In this document: positions 1 to 8,744 of the stretch, in pieces
Layout: every line of letters starts with the position of its first letter
Numbering within the stretch: position 1 is the stretch's first letter
Translations under genes and position numbers: made by a program
Notes under the pieces: generated by a model
What the model saw: the letters and a program-made list of their open reading frames with translations, nothing else
Databases searched by the model: none
What the model was told of the DNA's origin: nothing
DNA from: JAZRZI01 sp045601325
GTDB taxonomy: Bacteria; Bacillota_I; Bacilli_A; RFN20; CAG-826
Assembly (NCBI GenBank): GCA_045601325.1
Contig: JAZRZI010000029.1
Location: 1 to 64,000, forward strand
Reading direction: 5' to 3'
DNA length: 64,000 nt

Positions 1-1
1 A

Positions 2-1153
2 GAGTGGTGCTTCTTTCCGTCTTCAAGTGACCCTATGTATGGTGATGGTGGATATTCATTATCAGGTCATATGAATGAATGGCTTGAATTAACTATGGAT
101 ACTTCCACGATTAGTGGTTCTAGGGGATGGAGTACTTTTGCTGATAAAAACGATCCAACTATTTTAGGGAAGATGAATCTGATGTTTAGGTGTCCTAATA
201 ACAATAATGTTTTATATATCGATAGTATTTCTATCACAATGAAGCCAAATGATTTGGTTGGTCCAGTTATTACATATAATGGTAGCCCAACAATTACTGT
301 GCACGCAGAACAAACATTAAATCTCGATGCAACCGCTTTCGATGAACAAGAAAATAGAGAAGTTGACATTGAATACGTTTTTGATCCATCAGCAGTGGTA
401 AGCGACCTATGTATTATGAATACCGGTACATTCTCTTTAACCCTTAAAGCTACAGATTATTATGGGAACTCATCCACTTGTAATTTAATGGTAATCGTAA
501 TTGAAAAAGATGTTAAAGTCCCTGTGATTGATATGCCTGACACATTAGAAGTTGAAGCCGGAATATCTATTTCTCAACTAGACATTGAATCAAGAATTAG
601 TGATGATTCTGATGAATTTATATTCAATTATTTTTTCTCTAATGGTGCGATAAATTCTTTGAATCAATTAATAATTGGCACCCATACCTTAACGATTGAA
701 GCAAGAGATTATTCTGATAATGTCACTACAAAAGTTATCACATTCGTGGTGACTTCTAATGGACCAGATAAAAGCTTTTCAAGCGAAGATGATGACTTAA
801 ACGCAGTAATTGCTTTTGTTAATACATTTATGCATTTAGATGATTATAACGAAAATCTAGGCTATTGCATGGATAGTGAACATCATTACTATGCAAGCGC
901 AAAAGAAGCCTATAATTTATTGAGCTTAAACTCTAAAGAGATGTTTAATAAAATGGAAATGTTTGACTCTGCTAAAGAAAGGTTGCTAGCGTGGGCGTAC
1001 GCGAACAATGATACACTAAACGCTACATTAAAGATTGTTCCTATAAAAACCACAAATAGCGGAACAAATAATAGGAACCTATTTATCTTAACTATATATA
1101 TGGGCTGTATTTCATTCCTTGGTTTGTCTCTACTAAAAAAGAAACATAGATAA
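2..1153 (+). CDS. C-terminal part of a membrane-anchored surface protein (partial)
   Basis: The reading frame is open to the left edge, so only the C-terminal 383 or so residues are visible. In order they are: the end of a jelly-roll glycan-binding-like module (closing with VLYIDSISI, like the modules of the protein at 6454), two Ig-like domains of about 85 residues, a helical module (about nt 795-1020) with MHLDD, a Cys, AKEAYN and WAYAN, then one hydrophobic helix and the basic tail KKKHR. This is the architecture of an exported protein held by a C-terminal anchor. No LPXTG motif and no Cys sorting motif is present. The helical module recurs in the protein at 40635-42479. The role is probably glycan binding at the cell surface; no catalytic domain is visible in this part. 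Confidence 0.8.
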   Translation, partial: EWCFFPSSSDPMYGDGGYSLSGHMNEWLELTMDTSTISGSRGWSTFADKNDPTILGKMNLMFRCPNNNNVLYIDSISITMKPNDLVGPVITYNGSPTITVHAEQTLNLDATAFDEQENREVDIEYVFDPSAVVSDLCIMNTGTFSLTLKATDYYGNSSTCNLMVIVIEKDVKVPVIDMPDTLEVEAGISISQLDIESRISDDSDEFIFNYFFSNGAINSLNQLIIGTHTLTIEARDYSDNVTTKVITFVVTSNGPDKSFSSEDDDLNAVIAFVNTFMHLDDYNENLGYCMDSEHHYYASAKEAYNLLSLNSKEMFNKMEMFDSAKERLLAWAYANNDTLNATLKIVPIKTTNSGTNNRNLFILTIYMGCISFLGLSLLKKKHR

Positions 1154-1172
1154 TTGCTATTAATCAAATTTT

Positions 1173-1247
1173 AAAGGTGGTTATTGTGAAATATACTCCT
1201 AATCATGGACAAAAATAGGAAACGGGTATTTTTCAAGTGCCACCTTT
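1173..1247. other. Structured intergenic element, probably a bidirectional terminator
   Basis: An outer stem AAAGGTGG (1173-1180) pairs with CCACCTTT (1240-1247), flanked by A and T runs on both strands. The roughly 60-nt interior can form further helices: CCTA with TAGG, and ATAC with GTAT. It lies between convergent genes, so a shared terminator is the simplest reading. The long internal structure is unusual for a terminator and could be a small RNA. Confidence 0.4.
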
Positions 1248-1250
1248 TTC

Positions 1251-1997
1251 TTATTCCTTTTCTTCGATTAATTCGTATTTTTTAATGAATAATAGGTATA
1301 TCAAAACCATATATCCCGCAACTACAACTGCATCGATAATAGCAACTAAATAATAGGTTAATCCAAAATCTTCTACCATATATATAGAAAATATGTAACT
1401 ATTCATTAGATTATATAGGAAATGTAGAATCATAGGAACTAATAATGATCTACCATATTCATAGAAAAAACCAAGTATCATTCCTAATCCTGCAGTGTAG
1501 ACAATTTGTAACAAATCAACCGGATTAAAGGTAGATAAGAAATTAATAATGTGCATAACACCAAATATAGCAGCGGACACAGTCACCTTTAATAATCTGT
1601 TGTCTATTAATAAGTTATCTAAAACAACTTTCCTAAATATATATTCTTCACTAACAGCTGTCGCTAATATAAATGCAATCATGCATAATCCATATAACCA
1701 GTCGATATCTTCCATTAATTTATAATGCTTGATGGATATAAATATTTGATTATTGAAAACAACAAGAAATGTAGGAACAAGAAGCATTATAATAAGGAAA
1801 TTTCCCTTATTTTTGTTGTTTTCTAGATTCTTAGATTTCCTTACAAAGACAATTGCAAATAATAATGCTGCAAGCTTAGAAAATGTTTGAACAAGTAAAA
1901 CAAAATTTATATTAGGAATAAATAGATCATAAGGTATGGATGAAAAGAAAATATAAACCAATATGATAATCGCTAAATCAATTACTTTTTTCTTCAT
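1251..1997 (-). CDS. CPBP-family glutamic intramembrane protease
   Basis: A 248-residue polytopic membrane protein with about eight hydrophobic segments and the three CPBP (Abi) motifs: the glutamate pair and arginine SEEYIFR (E117, E118, R122), FGVMH (F145, H149) and HFLYN (H192, N196). The family contains type II CAAX prenyl endopeptidases, bacteriocin-immunity proteins and the myxosortases proposed to sort MYXO-CTERM proteins. The start codon lies inside the 3' end of the upstream Lgt-like gene (20-bp overlap), so the two are probably translationally coupled. It is inferred, not shown, that this pair processes the Cys-containing C-terminal anchors of the surface proteins in this window. 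Bacteriocin immunity or general membrane proteolysis remain alternatives. Confidence 0.88.
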   Translation of the reverse strand: MKKKVIDLAIIILVYIFFSSIPYDLFIPNINFVLLVQTFSKLAALLFAIVFVRKSKNLENNKNKGNFLIIMLLVPTFLVVFNNQIFISIKHYKLMEDIDWLYGLCMIAFILATAVSEEYIFRKVVLDNLLIDNRLLKVTVSAAIFGVMHIINFLSTFNPVDLLQIVYTAGLGMILGFFYEYGRSLLVPMILHFLYNLMNSYIFSIYMVEDFGLTYYLVAIIDAVVVAGYMVLIYLLFIKKYELIEEKE

Positions 1998-2733
1998 TTC
2001 TAAACAATACTTTCTTTAATAGGAACCACATAACAAATCCGGAAATAAATAATACGAAACACCAAATTTGACTTGGTGAGAAAATGCCCAAAAAAGCACC
2101 CCTGTGGTCATCTCTATAAAACTCAATGATAAACCTAATAATTGCGTAACCAAGCATGTAAACAACAAATGTGTATTTACATTCAAATCTGAACGCTAAA
2201 ATGATTAATATGAAGGTTAATATAAACAATGCTACTGATTCAATCAATTGGGTAGGAATAATTGGGTTTGGGTGATCAGGAAATTTTATGCCAATCCATG
2301 ATGTAGTTTGTTTACCATAACAGCATCCAGCAAGGAAGCATCCAATACGTCCGAAAGCATGAGCAATTGTTATGCACGCTGGCGCAATTGTTAATAGTTT
2401 TTTCATAATTCCTTTATTGTGTTTTCTATACCATAAAAAGTACATCAATAAGAAACCAATTACTCCTCCTAGTAAGCCACCATAAAACGTCATTGCCCAT
2501 GTCCATTTGTAGGTGCTTGGAGATTCTATAAAATCATAAAGATTCTGAAATAAACACGAAAATATGATTCCAGATATAATTGCGACTATCGCACAAATCA
2601 ATGTGTCAATTATTTGTATTTTCAAGAGTTTCTTCTTTTTAAAATAAACTATAAGTAAAACAAATGCGGCAGCGACGCCTACTAATATCATTAATACATA
2701 ACTATCAATAAATCCAAAAATTGTCGGATACAT
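1978..2733 (-). CDS. Prolipoprotein diacylglyceryl transferase family protein (divergent Lgt paralogue)
   Basis: A 251-residue polytopic membrane protein of the Lgt family. Visible family features are HAFGR (H125-R129), PTQLIE (about 160-165), the RFIIEF segment (200-205, then R207) and a late SxSQ. The signature block reads GRIGCFLAGCCYG, whereas canonical Lgt has GRIGNF followed by an Asn and Glu pair; the Asn and Glu are replaced by cysteines. Canonical Lgt moves diacylglycerol from phosphatidylglycerol to the lipobox Cys thiol. This variant is probably a specialised paralogue, so lgt is not assigned. It is the first gene of a two-gene operon with the CPBP protease, which suggests lipid modification coupled to intramembrane cleavage. 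The many lipoproteins here would still need a canonical Lgt, presumably elsewhere in the genome. Confidence 0.85.
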   Translation of the reverse strand: MYPTIFGFIDSYVLMILVGVAAAFVLLIVYFKKKKLLKIQIIDTLICAIVAIISGIIFSCLFQNLYDFIESPSTYKWTWAMTFYGGLLGGVIGFLLMYFLWYRKHNKGIMKKLLTIAPACITIAHAFGRIGCFLAGCCYGKQTTSWIGIKFPDHPNPIIPTQLIESVALFILTFILIILAFRFECKYTFVVYMLGYAIIRFIIEFYRDDHRGAFLGIFSPSQIWCFVLFISGFVMWFLLKKVLFRNEEKSN

Positions 2734-2755
2734 ATTATTTTTTACCTATGTTTGT

Positions 2756-2788
2756 ATTATAATTTAAGAAATTATATTGAGAAAGAGG
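2756..2788 (+). promoter_or_regulatory. -10 box and ribosome-binding site of the Sel1 gene
   Basis: A perfect TATAAT at 2758-2763 is followed by AGAGG at 2784-2788 and ATG at 2794. An upstream in-frame TTG (2752) lies at the promoter itself, which argues against it as the start. Confidence 0.6.
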
Positions 2789-2793
2789 TTTCT

Positions 2794-4593
2794 ATGATTA
2801 ATTACGATGAACTCGCAGGTTTGATGCCGTTTGGAAAATATAGTTTTGAAAATCTTTCCGAATATATGTATTTGGAAAAAAGAATCATCACAGAAGAAGA
2901 TTTATATGACCTAGTGAATGGGGATAGATCTTTTCGTGAAATCTTTGAAAGCGATGACCCACTTACTTTTGTTGCAGGCAAAATTACAGGCAAATATCAT
3001 ATAAAACCTCAAGATATTTTAAATGCATTGCAAAAACTTAAATATAAAACTTGTGATGACTTTATGGAGTGGTTCTTTGCAATTAATGAAAGTGATGAAG
3101 GGCAAGAATACTTGACTCCTAATGATTTTAAAGAAAAGTTCATAGGAGATTATTTCTTTAACGACGACAATCACTTAGTGGTTTCTATTGTGAATTATAT
3201 TGATAATGAGATAGATTCATCTAATTTCCCTGATGCGCTTGATGATGTAATCACATGTATTATTGAACTTTTAAATAATAGAACAGTGGATTTGAATCAC
3301 AAAAATTATTCTGACTTCACGAGTACGTTCGTTTTAGATAACTTGATGTACTTTATGGGTGTTGATGATATCGTAAACGATAATTTAGTGGATTACTTTA
3401 AAAGAAATGTTGAGCTACTAGCAAGTAAAAATAACTATGCAGCATATAGAATGTTGGCCTATTTAAATTACGAGGGTAGTCATCCTTATCCAAGAGATAC
3501 TTCATTAGCGTTGAAATATTTCTTAAAAGCTTATGAGATGAAACAACATTCAGACGTGGCTAGGACAATTGGTTATATATATTACTATGGTTATCATAAT
3601 GATCATAGGACACCTGATTACGACAAAGCATTTAAATATTTTTCTAGTTCACATAATAGTGATGGAAATATGGAAGCTACTTATAAATTAGCGGATTGTT
3701 ACTTATATGGTCGTGGGACAGAAAAGAACGAAAACGCCGCTGTTTCTCTTGTAAGTTCGTTATTTAAGCCTTGTATGCAGCAATTTAAAGCTGGTGTTTT
3801 TGATTGTAAATTAGCAGATGTTTGTTTGCGCCTAGCGTCTTATTATCATAACGGAGTATTCCCTAAAAAAGATGATGAACACGCCCAACATTTAGCTTCT
3901 ATTGCAAGATGTGCGATCAAAAAGAGAATAGAAACGACTTCCTATATTGGAGACAAATCTGTTGCGGTATCTATTGAGAATCTTATTAAAGATATAAATA
4001 AGGATATAAAAGGTAGGAAGGTCGATAATGGTGGATATGTTATTACTAAAGACGATGAATTAGTGAAGTCTTTAGGAAAGCATAAATCTTATTCTATTTA
4101 CGCTGATATCGATGGTGTGCATGTTGAAATCCCTAAAAACAACGTTGATTATTTTTATAACATTGCCTATTCCAATGAATTAGATTTTGTTGAGGTGACT
4201 CATAAGATACATATTTTATTTAAAGGCATGTACGATATGTCTTTATTAGATTCAATTGAAGAGGATGATGAATTTTTCATTGATATTGTTGATAATACAT
4301 TAATACTTTCTAAACCAATTGATGAGTTGAAGTTCGAAATGGATATAGAGAATATAGTGTATTTTCCAGCAACCATAAAATCACTAGATAAAAAATACAC
4401 GACTGTCGATGTTGAGTTTGAAACCAACGGAAAATTATATGAATACTTATGCGACAATTCCGATGTTAAAGTTGGTGATTCATTAACTATTAACGGGTAT
4501 AAGCAAAAGAGAGTTGTTGTTCAAAACGTAAGACATGTTTACGAAGACCAATTACCTTTCCCATTAAACAAAATGAGTAAAGCTGTAAAATAG
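2794..4593 (+). CDS. Sel1/TPR-repeat protein
   Basis: The protein has 599 residues counted from ATG 2794, chosen because AGAGG lies 5 nt upstream and a TATAAT box overlaps the only earlier in-frame start. The middle carries Sel1-like repeats (ALKYFLKAYE, AFKYFSSSH, KLADCYLYGRGTEKNENAAV, RLASYYHNGVFPKKDDEHA). The N-terminal 200 residues are acidic and mixed helical, and the C-terminal 170 are predicted beta-rich and unrecognised. There is no signal peptide or membrane segment, so it is cytoplasmic. Sel1 repeats form helical solenoids for protein-protein contact. It is transcribed divergently from the Lgt/CPBP operon and precedes the WYL regulator. The partner is unknown. Confidence 0.8.
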   Translation: MINYDELAGLMPFGKYSFENLSEYMYLEKRIITEEDLYDLVNGDRSFREIFESDDPLTFVAGKITGKYHIKPQDILNALQKLKYKTCDDFMEWFFAINESDEGQEYLTPNDFKEKFIGDYFFNDDNHLVVSIVNYIDNEIDSSNFPDALDDVITCIIELLNNRTVDLNHKNYSDFTSTFVLDNLMYFMGVDDIVNDNLVDYFKRNVELLASKNNYAAYRMLAYLNYEGSHPYPRDTSLALKYFLKAYEMKQHSDVARTIGYIYYYGYHNDHRTPDYDKAFKYFSSSHNSDGNMEATYKLADCYLYGRGTEKNENAAVSLVSSLFKPCMQQFKAGVFDCKLADVCLRLASYYHNGVFPKKDDEHAQHLASIARCAIKKRIETTSYIGDKSVAVSIENLIKDINKDIKGRKVDNGGYVITKDDELVKSLGKHKSYSIYADIDGVHVEIPKNNVDYFYNIAYSNELDFVEVTHKIHILFKGMYDMSLLDSIEEDDEFFIDIVDNTLILSKPIDELKFEMDIENIVYFPATIKSLDKKYTTVDVEFETNGKLYEYLCDNSDVKVGDSLTINGYKQKRVVVQNVRHVYEDQLPFPLNKMSKAVK

Positions 4594-4610
4594 ACTATTT
4601 ACTATGTCCC

Positions 4611-4640
4611 TATAATATGTGTGTCCAAAAAAATGGACAC
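4611..4640 (+). promoter_or_regulatory. -10 box with a short palindrome (possible operator or weak terminator)
   Basis: TATAAT at 4611-4616 is followed 4 nt later by the inverted repeat GTGTCC (4621-4626) ... GGACAC (4635-4640), then CTTTT. Its position at the expected transcription start suggests an operator for the WYL gene. The T-run also allows a weak terminator for the Sel1 gene. Confidence 0.35.
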
Positions 4641-4682
4641 CTTTTAATTTACAATTGTGATATTATGCAAGGGAGTTTATTT

Positions 4683-5930
4683 ATGAAGAAAAATAATGTT
4701 TTAAACGACAGTGAAAATAAGTGTAACCGATTGAATGCTTACATGATTTTAGAAGTGCTAAAAAAGCACAGTAATAAAGATTATCCCTTAGGAAGAGCTA
4801 AAATCGTTGAACTAATTAGTAAAGATTATGGAGTGTATGTCGCTCCTCACACAATCAATAAAATGATGAATCTTTTAGCATCTATTGAATGTTTGGAAAT
4901 TGTTGGTAAAGAATTAGTGGGTAAAGCTAAGGATGGATATTACTTATTAAATCCAAAATTTTCTCAAAGTGAAGCCGCTTTTATTATTCACGCAATCTAT
5001 TCTTCTAAGTCTTTAAAACCTGAAATGGCAAACGCTCTTGTGCATAAGATAAATGACGACATTTCCGAATTCGATAAACTGTCTATTGATAACTTGGTTG
5101 GTGGCGAAAAAACTGATACTAATATCATTAACATTTTCGACACAATTAAGGCTATAAACAAAGGTATTAATCAGAAAAGACAAATATCTTTCTATTATTG
5201 TACATACGATTTTGATGGGAAACTCATATCTCGCTTAGGAAATATCAGAGTTACAGTTAATCCTTATTATATGATTAATAATCGTGGCGCGTATTATCTC
5301 ATTTCTTCAGAACCTAATGGTGATGATATCAAAACATATCGTGTTGATTTTATGGATGGGGTTCAAATAGAAAACTCATCAATTTGTCCAATCGAAATAT
5401 TAAAAGCATATCAAGACAGGAAATTTTCGCTCAGAGAGTATTCTAAAGATCATGTATATTTCGCTGATGGTAAAGTTGTTGACGCAAAAATTGTGATTCA
5501 CAAGTCTAGAACGATTGGAGCGGTTAAGGACTGGTTTGGAAGCTCTGCAAAAATATTTTCAAACGGAAACCAAATTGTAGCCAACATTCATAATGATGAA
5601 GAAGCATTATTCTTTTGGTGTATGCAATATTGTAAAGAAGTTACCGCAATTGAACCAAAGAGCTTGGTTGAAAAGATTAAATCTGCTGTTCACGAACTTG
5701 ATGGTAGGTACTCGGTTCATAAGATTGATGATTCTCATTTATCAACAACTTCTCAAATATTCAACAAGTACAATATTTATTTAAATTTAGACGAGTTTAA
5801 TTTTATTTGGGACACAGCAACGATTATGGATTTCTATTATGAGATTTCTTGCACAAAGGAAGGAAATTTAAAGCCAATTGCGTCATTTTATTGCAAAAAG
5901 CCAGTTATTTCACAAAACAAAATCGTTTAG
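4683..5930 (+). CDS. WYL-domain transcriptional regulator
   Basis: The protein has 415 residues from ATG 4683, preceded by AAGGGAG (4669-4675). Residues 10-90 form a winged helix (RAKIVELISKDYGVYVAPHT, then a KDGYYLL wing). Residues about 150-230 are the ligand-sensing WYL fold (IRVTVNPYYMINNRGAYYLI, TYRVDFMDGVQI), and residues about 250-345 are the WCX region. WYL proteins sense ligands, often nucleic acid or small molecules, and control defence or metabolic genes. After residue 345, where most family members end, there is an extra stretch that runs into a C AAA AAG sequence at 5894-5900. A -1 shift there would continue to 6073. The target genes are unknown. Confidence 0.82.
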   Translation: MKKNNVLNDSENKCNRLNAYMILEVLKKHSNKDYPLGRAKIVELISKDYGVYVAPHTINKMMNLLASIECLEIVGKELVGKAKDGYYLLNPKFSQSEAAFIIHAIYSSKSLKPEMANALVHKINDDISEFDKLSIDNLVGGEKTDTNIINIFDTIKAINKGINQKRQISFYYCTYDFDGKLISRLGNIRVTVNPYYMINNRGAYYLISSEPNGDDIKTYRVDFMDGVQIENSSICPIEILKAYQDRKFSLREYSKDHVYFADGKVVDAKIVIHKSRTIGAVKDWFGSSAKIFSNGNQIVANIHNDEEALFFWCMQYCKEVTAIEPKSLVEKIKSAVHELDGRYSVHKIDDSHLSTTSQIFNKYNIYLNLDEFNFIWDTATIMDFYYEISCTKEGNLKPIASFYCKKPVISQNKIV

Positions 5931-6073
5931 AAAAGCCATATTATGTTCTCGATGATGGCAAAGCAAGACTTGTTTCATTAGTCGTTTTTATAGTCAAATT
6001 GTGCAACTTAATCTTAGAATTTGAACCTGAAAACAAAGAAATAAAATACATCAAAATAAGTTCACAAAAATGA
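5895..6073 (+). pseudogene. Frameshifted 3' continuation of the WYL gene
   Basis: Slipping back one base on the A5-G run (5895-5900) opens a frame reading KKASYFTKQNRLEKPYYVL and ends at TGA 6071-6073, which overlaps the ATG of the next gene (ATGA). The upstream frame instead stops at 5928-5930, and the next gene would otherwise follow a gap of 139 nt. A homopolymer error, a real mutation or programmed frameshifting are all possible. Confidence 0.4.
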
Positions 6074-6303
6074 GTTTAAAGTTCATTCCAGAACATGAAA
6101 ATTTCATCTTTTTAAACTACCAAAATTTAATAGATATTTCTAATGAAAACAAGGAATTCTATAACGCAATTTTTGCTATCGATAATTTGTTAAGCCGACG
6201 AAAGGAGCACTTCAGAAATTCTAAACAAAGTTTTAGAAAAGAAGCTGTACGTTTGTTAAACATTGCAATTAACCAAATTGCTATGAAAGTCTCAGTAGAA
6301 TAA
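6070..6303 (+). CDS. Small hypothetical protein
   Basis: A 77-residue, mostly helical, basic protein with no recognised family (ends QIAMKVSVE). Its ATG overlaps the TGA of the shifted frame of the WYL gene (ATGA), a typical sign of coupled translation, so it probably belongs to the same operon. No signal peptide or membrane segment is visible. It could be the final part of the same ancestral reading frame. Confidence 0.45.
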   Translation: MSLKFIPEHENFIFLNYQNLIDISNENKEFYNAIFAIDNLLSRRKEHFRNSKQSFRKEAVRLLNIAINQIAMKVSVE

Positions 6304-6361
6304 TTAGAACCAATCTAGTTTTTTATAGATTATGTTATAAAATTGTGTCAAACTTTTATGC

Positions 6362-6385
6362 AAATATGTTTTTAAATATGTTTTT
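6362..6385 (+). repeat. Perfect 12-bp tandem repeat upstream of the secreted CBM gene
   Basis: AAATATGTTTTT occurs twice head to tail (6362-6373 and 6374-6385), 69 nt before the start codon of the next gene. It may be promoter-associated or simple slippage. Confidence 0.6.
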
Positions 6386-6453
6386 GCTTTCATGTGCACA
6401 CATACAAGAGTAGATTAAATTAAAATTTTTATGATTGAGTCGGAGGATTTGTT

Positions 6454-8712
6454 ATGAAAAAGAAATATGCTATAGGTGTTTTGACCGTTGCTGCTTGTAC
6501 AGTAATTGGTGTTGCAACAAGTTTCAGTTCAACTAGCCAAGGTCTTTTCTCTTCCAAAGCTGATAATGCTATATCCTGGTATCACTATATTGGAACTCCT
6601 GCAACATTTACAGAACCTGGTATTAAAGATTACTGGACAGATTGTAATGGTTCAACATTAGTTAACTACCCTGGTAACGTAGTTGCTGATAGAGAAATTC
6701 CTTCTTCCACAGTTATTACTGTTGATGATGAAGATGGAAGATATTTAAGCACTTTAAAACGTTCATACGATTTTGAAGATGGTGTTTTACCAGATGCAAT
6801 CTCAACTGACTGGCACGGTAGACTTCAAGTAAGCTCTGATGCTGGTTTTAACTCTTCAAAAGGTTTAAAAATTACTTTTGGCTCTAATGGAGATTTCAAA
6901 ATTAGAATGGACAAATCATATTATGATGCTGTCTTTGCTGATCCATCAGTTGTTTCTATTGATTTTGATGCTAAGAGTAACTTCGCAACAAGTAATTTTA
7001 GATATACACAAAATGGTACTAATACATGCTATGAAGCGAATGGTAGTGCGTATGGTCATGGTTTAACCACTACTTGGAAAACATATCACTATACAAGAGA
7101 TATGTATAATGCTTTAGTCAATGACCAAACCGCTAAGAGATTGGATTATTCCCTTCTTACTGGTGCAATTGTTGATAAAGATAGCCAATATATCTATGTT
7201 GATAACATTAGATATTCACGTGTTGGCTATGATCTCACAAAGAAAATTAGCTTTAATGAAAGCGGAACCCATGCAAGTGGAGCTGACTTTTTTGTTGTAG
7301 AAAAAGACACACTTGGTGCAACTGGTTTCCTTATGAAAATCAATAGCGCTAACGTTAGCTCAATCGAATTAACCGATAGTGTTCATCTTGAAGGCACCCG
7401 TGCTTTAAAAATTCATAAAGACAAAGGTGGCTATGCATGTTTTGTTCTTAACTCTAAGTTTATGAATGCAGTTCCTGCTGATGGTGCTTTCTTGTTTGAT
7501 ATGTACATTGAAAACATTGAAGGACAACCAAATTTCTATTCTGGTGTCGCTGCCAGAGGCACACTATATGGTGATAACAATACTGCTTTGCCACTTGTAC
7601 TAGATGGCGGTAAATTCTACACAATTAGAATTCCTAAATCACTTTGCACCAGCGATAATAGATTCTTATATTTCAATGGTTCTCAAACTATTGGTGATAT
7701 CTATATGGACAACTTCAGAATTGAAGAACAACGTGGTGATTTTGATTACGACTTTGAAACAGGTTACGTCGAAAAAACAAACGACACAACTTATGCATAT
7801 AAAGCAAAAAATAACACCAATTCAGCTGGTTATCCTTCAAGATTACAAGTTAGATCTGCTAGTGCAGAAAATTTGAATGTTACCTATGGTGGACTTTCTA
7901 CTGAATTTGTTTCTCAAGGTGATTATTCATTTAAGTTTACTAAAGATGGTGGATATTGTTCTGTGTATTTAGATAATATTGTTTCTCAGTTAAAAAGTGC
8001 AGCATCCACAGTTTCGTTTGATTTATATTCAACAAATGCTGCAAATGGTTCGGTTGGTAATTTCCAATATGGTAGTGGCACAAACTATCCTGGTTCACAT
8101 CCAGCGAATAGATGGGTAACATATACATTCACTAAAGGTCAACTCACAAATGATGGCAGATTGTTCATCCTTAATGGTAGTACTGCAGGTGATTATTATA
8201 TTGATAACATTGTAATCAATAATGAAATCCCACCTATTACATACACTTTTGAAGATGGTGTTACTGATTATAGTGGCACAACTTATACATATAGACTCGC
8301 TGCAAACACTGCAGCAAAATTGCAAATCATTGACCCAAATAATGTTGTTTCTGCTTTCGAATTATCCGGAGAACATGTCAATGAAGGTAGCAAAGCTCTT
8401 AAATTTACAAAATCAAAAGACGGCTATTTCTCAATGCATTTAAATAGCATTTACAATGAACTAAACGATACTGGCACCATTTCATTTGATTTGTATACAA
8501 CTGTTGGTTTAAATTCTAATCCAACCGTTAAGATTGTTCTTGATGGTATGAACGGATCTTTAGGTGGTGAAGGATATTATCAACCTGCAAACACATGGGT
8601 GAGATATACTTTTGCTAAATCTCAAATCACAAGCGATGGCAGATTCTTAATTTTCCAAGGTTCTCCAACGTTTGATGGATATATTGACAACATCGTTATT
8701 AATAAAGTCTAA
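6454..8712 (+). CDS. Secreted protein of four tandem jelly-roll (CBM-like) modules
   Basis: The protein has 752 residues, with CGGAGGA 8 nt before ATG. An N-terminal signal peptide (MKKKYAIGVLTVAACTVIGV) is followed by four modules of roughly 160-180 residues. Each opens with a F(E/N)DG- or FETG-like strand, has ALKI/SFKF(T/H)K and GGY-C/S cores, and closes with (Y)xDN(I/F)xI: IYVDNIRYS, IYMDNFRIE, YYIDNIVIN, GYIDNIVIN. This pattern matches beta-sandwich carbohydrate-binding modules. There is no catalytic domain and no C-terminal anchor, so the protein is predicted to be released or loosely attached. The ligand is unknown; neighbouring GH28 suggests a plant cell-wall polysaccharide. Confidence 0.75.
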   Translation: MKKKYAIGVLTVAACTVIGVATSFSSTSQGLFSSKADNAISWYHYIGTPATFTEPGIKDYWTDCNGSTLVNYPGNVVADREIPSSTVITVDDEDGRYLSTLKRSYDFEDGVLPDAISTDWHGRLQVSSDAGFNSSKGLKITFGSNGDFKIRMDKSYYDAVFADPSVVSIDFDAKSNFATSNFRYTQNGTNTCYEANGSAYGHGLTTTWKTYHYTRDMYNALVNDQTAKRLDYSLLTGAIVDKDSQYIYVDNIRYSRVGYDLTKKISFNESGTHASGADFFVVEKDTLGATGFLMKINSANVSSIELTDSVHLEGTRALKIHKDKGGYACFVLNSKFMNAVPADGAFLFDMYIENIEGQPNFYSGVAARGTLYGDNNTALPLVLDGGKFYTIRIPKSLCTSDNRFLYFNGSQTIGDIYMDNFRIEEQRGDFDYDFETGYVEKTNDTTYAYKAKNNTNSAGYPSRLQVRSASAENLNVTYGGLSTEFVSQGDYSFKFTKDGGYCSVYLDNIVSQLKSAASTVSFDLYSTNAANGSVGNFQYGSGTNYPGSHPANRWVTYTFTKGQLTNDGRLFILNGSTAGDYYIDNIVINNEIPPITYTFEDGVTDYSGTTYTYRLAANTAAKLQIIDPNNVVSAFELSGEHVNEGSKALKFTKSKDGYFSMHLNSIYNELNDTGTISFDLYTTVGLNSNPTVKIVLDGMNGSLGGEGYYQPANTWVRYTFAKSQITSDGRFLIFQGSPTFDGYIDNIVINKV

Positions 8713-8744
8713 ACATTAAACATTTAGGTCTTGAGTTTAAGTGC

